Assembly (NCBI GenBank): GCA_938011245.1
Contig: CALLUJ010000016.1
Span: 1 to 59,714 of the forward strand
Reading direction: 5' to 3'
DNA length: 59,714 nucleotides
Origin: an uncultured Aquimarina sp.
GTDB taxonomy: Bacteria; Bacteroidota; Bacteroidia; Flavobacteriales; Flavobacteriaceae
The position numbers were made by a program, and so were the translations under genes. How positions within the stretch are numbered: the stretch's first letter is position 1; each line of letters opens with the position of its first letter. A model generated the notes under the pieces. It searched no databases, had not been told where the DNA came from, and was given only the letters and a program-made list of their open reading frames with translations. Shown piece after piece: positions 54,949 to 59,714 of this stretch.

Positions 54949-55533
54949 ATGAAAAAAATAGGATTGTATTTTGGAACATTTAACCCTGTCCATATGGGGC
55001 ATTTGGCTATAGCAAACCATATGGTAGAATTTTCCGATTTGGATGAGGTGTGGATGGTGGTTACACCTCATAACCCTTTTAAAAAGAAAAGTACTCTTTT
55101 AGATAACCATCATCGCTTAGAAATGGTATATAAAGCTGTAGAAGATTACCCAAATATTAAACCTAATAATATTGAATTTAAATTACCACAACCTAATTAT
55201 ACAATAGATACCTTAGTACATTTAGGAGAGCGTTACCCCAATAAGAGCTTTTGTCTAATAATGGGAATGGACAATTTGAAAGGACTCCATAAATGGAAAA
55301 ACTACGAAGTCATTTTAAATAATTATTCTGTTTATGTTTATCCAAGAGTTTCGGAAGGGAAAGTTCCAGAAACATTTGAGAATCATCCTAAAATTAATAT
55401 TGTAACCGCTCCAATTATGGAAATATCTTCTACATTTATTAGAAAGGCTATTGCTAACAGGAAAAATATTCAACCATTACTGCCCCATAAAGTATGGCAG
55501 TATATAGATTTAATGAATTTTTATAAACAATAA
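54949..55533 (+). CDS. nadD: Nicotinate-nucleotide adenylyltransferase
   Basis: 194 residues. The nucleotidyltransferase motif FGTFNPVHMGHLAIA is at the N-terminus, and EISSTFIRKAIANRKN is near the C-terminus. It forms deamido-NAD from nicotinate mononucleotide. It lies 99 bases after gmk in the same direction. Confidence 0.95.
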   Translation: MKKIGLYFGTFNPVHMGHLAIANHMVEFSDLDEVWMVVTPHNPFKKKSTLLDNHHRLEMVYKAVEDYPNIKPNNIEFKLPQPNYTIDTLVHLGERYPNKSFCLIMGMDNLKGLHKWKNYEVILNNYSVYVYPRVSEGKVPETFENHPKINIVTAPIMEISSTFIRKAIANRKNIQPLLPHKVWQYIDLMNFYKQ

Positions 55534-55579
55534 TACGCTTACAGTATAAATATACTAATACCGTAGCGTATTATAACAT

Positions 55580-58500
55580 TTAATTGTCTGTTGTAGAATC
55601 TATGGATTGACTCGAGTTTTCACTCTTAGTTTTTTTCGTTTTATATTCTTCTTCCTTGCTATAAAGATTGCCTAACGATTCTAAGTGTTTATTAAAAATA
55701 GCAGCTTCACTATCTAAGTTTTCATAATCATTATTAATTACTAATAAATCTATTACGCTGCGATATCGCTCTACTTGCGTAATAATTTCTTCAGCATTTT
55801 TGTATTGCTTTTCAACGGTTAGACTCGCAAAATAATCGATTTTTTCTTGATATTTTTTAGCTAGTTTTTTCCATAACGCTCTAGCTTTTTCTTTGTCACC
55901 TACCTGGTAATATCCATTTACAAAAGGTTCTATTAAAGTATAGAATTCATAAAACTCTATAGGCAATTTAGTAATACTAAGGTTTATAATGTTTTTGGCT
56001 TTTTCCTTTTTATTTTCCTTTATAAGCTGCTCCATTAAACGGGCTAATGTGCTTCTGTAAGTAATTGCATTTTTTCGGGTTTCAGGGTCATGATAAATAT
56101 TTGGATTGCCACTATTTCCCCAGTCCCAACTCATAACCATATTGTATAACTGGTCGGTATTAATTCTACCCATTTCAAAGGGATTGTCTTTGTCTAAAGG
56201 AGTTTTAATAGGAACTAATTTATAAGTTAAACCAGTAAGTTGTAAGTAGTCTTTCATCCATAAATAATCGTCATCACCAAAACTTCCTCCAGTAAAGTAA
56301 ATAGGACGTTCCCAATTGTTATTTGCTAAAAGGTCAAGCATCATTAAACGATTTTTATATAAAATATCATCTTTAATGTGGAATACCATTTCATCTACTA
56401 TTAAATCGGCATCTTCAGCCGATACAATACCGTTACGAAGTACAGCGGCTTTATCTACAGGGACTCGTACAGATTTAGAAGGAAAAGTGTTAATCCATGT
56501 ACCACTTTGTAGTTCGGCCTTGGTGCGCTTATCATCATTTTCTATCCAATCCATCCATAATTTAATGTCAAGAGTATCTTTAGTTAATGGTTTATGATAA
56601 ATAGCATCGTTATTTCCCCATCTATAAAACTTATGCTTTAGCTGAGAGGGAATAGGTTTGCTATTGTATGCGGCACGTTTCATTTGATCGATGTACCAAT
56701 CGGTGGCAAAAAGGCTGGTGTTTACCGTTCGGACATCGGTGCGATATTCTTCGATATCTTGTGCATACCATAAAGCGAAGGTATCGTTATCTCCTATGGT
56801 AAATAGGATGGCATCTTTATCACAAGAGTCTAAATACATTTTTGCCATAGCTGGAGCGGTATATTTATTAGCACGGCTATGATCGTCCCAGTTTTGAGAA
56901 GCCATTAAAATAGGGGCTCCTAAAATAGTGGTGGCTAAAACTAAAGGAACACTTATTTTTGAAGAAAAGTACTTGCTAACTCCTTCATATATCCCAAAAA
57001 CACCGAAACCAATCCATATAGCAAATACATAAAAAGAACCTACTAATGCATAATCACGTTCGCGAGGTTCAAAAGGACGCTCATTTAAATATATTTTTAA
57101 GGCAATTCCTGTAAATAAGAAGAATAAACTAAGTATCCAAAAGTTTTTTTTATCGTATTGTAATTGAAATAAAAAGCCAATTAATCCAATAATTAAAGGA
57201 ATAAAGTAATAGGTATTCCTTCCTTTGTTTTTTAAATCGTCGGTAGTTAAAACATCTTGATTCCCTAAACGAAATGCATCTATAAATTTGATTCCGCTAA
57301 TCCAATTGCCGTCTTGATCAGTATATTTTCCTTGATTGTCGTTTTGTCTACCTACAAAATTCCACATAAAATAACGCCAATACATGTATCCAAATTGGTA
57401 TTGAAACATGTAAGTTATATTATCTATAAAAGAAGGTTTCTTAACGTTAATATACTGTCCAAATCGAGATAAAAATTTGGTATAACCTTCAATACCAATT
57501 TTCCCTTTTTTGTAATCGGTTAAAAATTCAGATACAACTCTCCTTAAGTCTTTATCTTTAGCATATTTAGGTTTAATAGTAAAAGCTAAAGGGCGTGTAA
57601 TGCGCATATAATTTTCTGCATGTTCACTACTCCACATTCTAGGTAAAAATGCTTTGTGGGCATCTTCTAAATTTTGTTTTGCGTTTTTGTAATCGTTAAC
57701 AATAATGTACTTTTTGTTTTTTAAGTCTTTTTCGTATTTAGGTTTATCGTCTAAATAAGGCTTTTGAGGATCTAAGCCGCCATAGGCTTCCGAAAATTGA
57801 GGGCCATAAAACAAATGCGTTTCTTGGTATTGTTCTCTGTTATAATATGCTAATAGTTCTCGTGCATTATTAGGGTTGTTTTCGTTTACTACCGTACCTG
57901 CATTAGCACGTATAGGTAACATTACCCAGCTAGAAAAGCCAATAAATATAAACAAGATGCATAGAATTAAAGTATTAATATGTATAAGACCTTCTCTGCG
58001 AGTATGTTTAATGCCAAAAAAGAAAAAGATAATAAATAGGAGTCCAGAAAAAATAGTTCCAGAATGAAAGGGAAGTCCTAAACTGTTTACAAAAAACACC
58101 TCAGCTTTACCAAAAAAAGTAAGCGTGTAAGGGAGTAATAGTTTAAAAATAAACATTAAAATAGCAACCGTTACTACATTAGCTATTAAAAAGTTTTTTA
58201 GAGTTATGGTTTTGTAGTTTTTAAAGAAATATAAAAATCCAATAGCTGGTAAGGTTAATAAACCCATAAAATGCACTCCAAACGACAGTCCTATTACAAA
58301 GGAAATAAGAATTAACCACCTATTTCCTCTGGGTTCGTGCATGTCTTTTTCCCAGCGCAAACCTAAATAAAATAATATAGATAGAATAAAAGATGCCATG
58401 GCATACACTTCCGCTTCTACAGCATTAAACCAAAAACTATCGGTAAAAGTAAAAGCCAATGCTCCTATGGCCGCACTACCCAATATCATCCATTGAGAGG

Positions 58501-58855
58501 CAGGAGTAGTATTTTCAGTATTTTTAGCAATTAATAATCGACGTATTAAGTAGGAAATAGACCAAAACATGAATAAAATAGTGAATGCAGAAGCAATTAC
58601 AGACATCATGTTTACAGTAAGAGCAACTAATTGAGCATTACCAAAACTAAAATTGGCAAAAAAAGCACCTAGCATTTGGTATAAAGGAGCTCCTGGTGGA
58701 TGACCTACTTGGAGTTTAGCGGAGGTTGAAATATATTCTCCAGCATCCCAAAAACTAGCCGTAGGTTCAACAGATAACGAGTATGTGGCTAATGCTATAG
58801 TAAAAACGCACCATCCTATAATGATATTCCATTTTTGGAAATTAAAAACTTTCAT
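55580..58855 (-). CDS. DUF2723-family membrane glycosyltransferase-like protein
   Basis: 1091 residues. The N-terminus (SLSVEPTASFWDAGEYISTSAKLQVGHPPGAPLYQMLG) is the strongest family mark, with the acidic Asp-Ala-Gly-Glu loop as in polyprenyl-phosphate-sugar glycosyltransferases. About twelve membrane helices follow. A large soluble region from about 640 includes FTIGDNDTFALWYAQDIEEYRTDVRTVN, and there are helical segments near the end. This family, sometimes called protein O-mannosyltransferase-like, probably adds sugar to exported proteins or lipids. It stands alone, convergent with nadD. Confidence 0.85.
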   Translation of the reverse strand: MKVFNFQKWNIIIGWCVFTIALATYSLSVEPTASFWDAGEYISTSAKLQVGHPPGAPLYQMLGAFFANFSFGNAQLVALTVNMMSVIASAFTILFMFWSISYLIRRLLIAKNTENTTPASQWMILGSAAIGALAFTFTDSFWFNAVEAEVYAMASFILSILFYLGLRWEKDMHEPRGNRWLILISFVIGLSFGVHFMGLLTLPAIGFLYFFKNYKTITLKNFLIANVVTVAILMFIFKLLLPYTLTFFGKAEVFFVNSLGLPFHSGTIFSGLLFIIFFFFGIKHTRREGLIHINTLILCILFIFIGFSSWVMLPIRANAGTVVNENNPNNARELLAYYNREQYQETHLFYGPQFSEAYGGLDPQKPYLDDKPKYEKDLKNKKYIIVNDYKNAKQNLEDAHKAFLPRMWSSEHAENYMRITRPLAFTIKPKYAKDKDLRRVVSEFLTDYKKGKIGIEGYTKFLSRFGQYINVKKPSFIDNITYMFQYQFGYMYWRYFMWNFVGRQNDNQGKYTDQDGNWISGIKFIDAFRLGNQDVLTTDDLKNKGRNTYYFIPLIIGLIGFLFQLQYDKKNFWILSLFFLFTGIALKIYLNERPFEPRERDYALVGSFYVFAIWIGFGVFGIYEGVSKYFSSKISVPLVLATTILGAPILMASQNWDDHSRANKYTAPAMAKMYLDSCDKDAILFTIGDNDTFALWYAQDIEEYRTDVRTVNTSLFATDWYIDQMKRAAYNSKPIPSQLKHKFYRWGNNDAIYHKPLTKDTLDIKLWMDWIENDDKRTKAELQSGTWINTFPSKSVRVPVDKAAVLRNGIVSAEDADLIVDEMVFHIKDDILYKNRLMMLDLLANNNWERPIYFTGGSFGDDDYLWMKDYLQLTGLTYKLVPIKTPLDKDNPFEMGRINTDQLYNMVMSWDWGNSGNPNIYHDPETRKNAITYRSTLARLMEQLIKENKKEKAKNIINLSITKLPIEFYEFYTLIEPFVNGYYQVGDKEKARALWKKLAKKYQEKIDYFASLTVEKQYKNAEEIITQVERYRSVIDLLVINNDYENLDSEAAIFNKHLESLGNLYSKEEEYKTKKTKSENSSQSIDSTTDN

Positions 58856-58968
58856 ATTAAGTTAGCTTGATATAAGTTGAAGCGAATTTACTAATTAGAC
58901 TTGGTATAACCATACATACGATCCTTTCGGAGGAATATTTCAATTTTATATTTTTTTCGATTTTTAGT

Positions 58969-58998
58969 TTGTTAAAATGCTATTTAGTTTTATATTTG
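58969..58998 (+). promoter_or_regulatory. Promoter of tRNA-Gln
   Basis: TTG at 58969-58971, a 19-base spacer and TATATTTG at 58991-58998 match the Bacteroidetes promoter well. Transcription should start about 10-15 bases before the tRNA. Confidence 0.7.
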
Positions 58999-59015
58999 CA
59001 CTCGAATTACGGTAA

Positions 59016-59088
59016 TGGTCTATGGTGTAACTGGCAACACGTCTGTTTTTGGTACAGAAGAGTCTAGGTTCGAGCCCTAGTAGACCAA
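59016..59088 (+). tRNA. tRNA-Gln (anticodon TTG)
   Basis: 73 bases fold as a complete cloverleaf. Acceptor stem TGGTCTA with TAGACCA; D stem GTGT with ACAC; anticodon stem TCTGT with ACAGA around TTTTGGT, anticodon TTG; T stem CTAGG with CCTAG around TTCGAGC. Discriminator base is A at 59088. CCA is not encoded. Confidence 0.97.
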
Positions 59089-59091
59089 CTC

Positions 59092-59128
59092 AAAACCCTC
59101 TTAAATCACTGATTTTAAGAGGGTTTTT
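59092..59128 (+). terminator. Terminator of tRNA-Gln
   Basis: AAAACCCTCTTAAA (59092-59105) pairs with TTTAAGAGGGTTTT (59114-59127), ending in a T-run. It follows the tRNA by four bases. Confidence 0.9.
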
Positions 59129-59473
59129 GCTTTTTAGGGGGTGAAAAAAGGGCTTTATTCAAGATGAAGGATCAACCCGAAAATTTGTGGAGAGAACATA
59201 AATTTTGGAATTTTGCTAAAAAAATAGATTGAACACCAAAGAACTCCTAGCTTACTTCTTACCCGACGGGATTTTCGGGCAGATTCAAGATGAAGATTAA
59301 TTATTGTGTTTAGATAAATAATCCAGTTAATCTGAATAGAAAGAATTTCATATTTGTGTTTTAAAATTTGTAAAGTATTTTTTCTTTTTTAGAATTATTG
59401 TGTTTTAATACCGCTTCTATTGTAATATGATTTTATTGAATAAATCGATATAATGATGATTGCTTACAATAGA
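59129..59473. other. Intergenic region between tRNA-Gln and the IS1595-like element
   Basis: No complete gene is present. It holds a fragment like an ISAon1 transposase N-terminus (59229-59300) and a 13-base direct repeat ATTCAAGATGAAG at 59157-59169 and 59283-59295. The remainder is AT-rich with no features I can name. Confidence 0.6.
59229..59300 (+). pseudogene. Remnant resembling the N-terminus of an ISAon1-type transposase
   Basis: The frame from TTG 59229 to TAA 59298-59300 reads NTKELLAYFLPDGIFGQIQDED. The NTKELLxxxLPxGIF pattern is typical of the N-terminal region of ISAon1-family transposases. Only 23 residues survive, so this is a decayed fragment. It lies just after tRNA-Gln and before the next IS, showing repeated use of this site by mobile DNA. 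Confidence 0.5.
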
Positions 59474-59714
59474 TTTTATGACTATCCGTTTTTGGTCTTT
59501 TCTGTTTTAAGTCTTAAATTAGATTAAAAATTCTATATGACTTTATCTGATTTCCACAAACAATTTCCAGATAAAAAATCATGTATCGATTACTTTAAAG
59601 CACAACGATTATCTACTGATTTAACCTGTAAATCTTGTAGTTTTAAGGACTTTACTTTTAGGAATTCGAAACTTCGTTTTTATTGCAAAAACTGTAATAA
59701 AAGTTTCAGTTTGA
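59474..59714 (+). mobile_element. IS1595-like insertion sequence, right copy, cut by the window edge
   Basis: Starts with the tip TTTTATGACTATCCGTTTTT, identical to the outer end of the left copy in inverted orientation. The transposase begins at 59537. The other end is outside the window. The two copies differ by three substitutions and one single-base length change over about 139 bases. Confidence 0.85.
59537..59714 (+). CDS. IS1595-like transposase, N-terminal fragment
   Basis: 59 residues are visible before the edge. After a helical start (MTLSDFHKQFPDKKSCIDYF) there is a zinc ribbon, Cys31-x2-Cys34 and Cys50-x2-Cys53, followed by NKSFSL. This is the standard N-terminus of IS1595-family DDE transposases. 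The catalytic domain lies beyond the window. Confidence 0.8.
   Translation, partial: MTLSDFHKQFPDKKSCIDYFKAQRLSTDLTCKSCSFKDFTFRNSKLRFYCKNCNKSFSL

Noticed and set aside
1..59714. CRISPR arrays or prophage modules
   Set aside because: No series of regularly spaced direct repeats and no phage structural, lysis or packaging genes were seen.

Overview
The window is a low-GC chromosomal segment from a member of Bacteroidetes, most likely a marine Flavobacteriaceae. The evidence is GldH (gliding motility), type IX secretion (T9SS) C-terminal sorting signals, RicT next to GldH and a class A penicillin-binding protein, promoters of the TTG-N17-19-TAnnTTTG type, a DUF2723 membrane protein, and bacterial-type 3-hydroxyanthranilate dioxygenase. 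Both ends fall inside oppositely oriented copies of the same IS1595-like insertion sequence. The window may therefore be one contig that stopped at a repeat.

Layout, left to right. 1-8.4 kb: IS end, a helical hypothetical protein, a T9SS-secreted beta-helix-like protein, and a hybrid histidine kinase tail-to-tail with an NtrC-type sigma-54 activator. Upstream of the activator lie two interleaved perfect inverted repeats, followed by a small secreted protein. 8.8-15.8 kb: exodeoxyribonuclease III, a lone divergent CobT, and divergent from it a cyanate uptake and breakdown operon (permease, ATPase, cyanase, Tat/lipoprotein binding protein), then a convergent AraC regulator. 16.1-28.1 kb: Mpl, a TPR protein, a 2125-residue alpha-2-macroglobulin with an embedded SusC-like segment, two lipoproteins, a T9SS-domain gene remnant, RecX and YraN.

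28.1-30.3 kb: a compact type II restriction-modification island made of an endonuclease, a controller protein and a divergent N6-adenine methylase. It has a palindromic operator and is bounded by imperfect inverted repeats, a short direct repeat and a hairpin-rich element. It lies between yraN and a CLC transporter that resembles the fluoride-exporting branch.

30.3-59 kb is mostly housekeeping: an FAD-linked oxidase with a HAD phosphatase, an orphan ABC ATPase, a GreA-like protein, the ricT-gldH-PBP1A run, recA, glyS, a tiny DUF5522 protein missing from length-filtered gene calls, a PLP deaminase, a glucosaminidase lipoprotein, hemL, comEC, 3-hydroxyanthranilate dioxygenase, a GH127/sulfatase pair, yicC-gmk-nadD, the DUF2723 protein and tRNA-Gln. 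The tRNA is followed by a remnant that resembles an ISAon1-type transposase N-terminus and then by the second IS1595-like copy.

Accessory features are concentrated in the cyanate operon, the restriction-modification island, the alpha-2-macroglobulin fusion and the IS-bounded ends. I saw no CRISPR array, prophage or rRNA operon. All functional calls are from reading the sequence and family knowledge; no database search was run.
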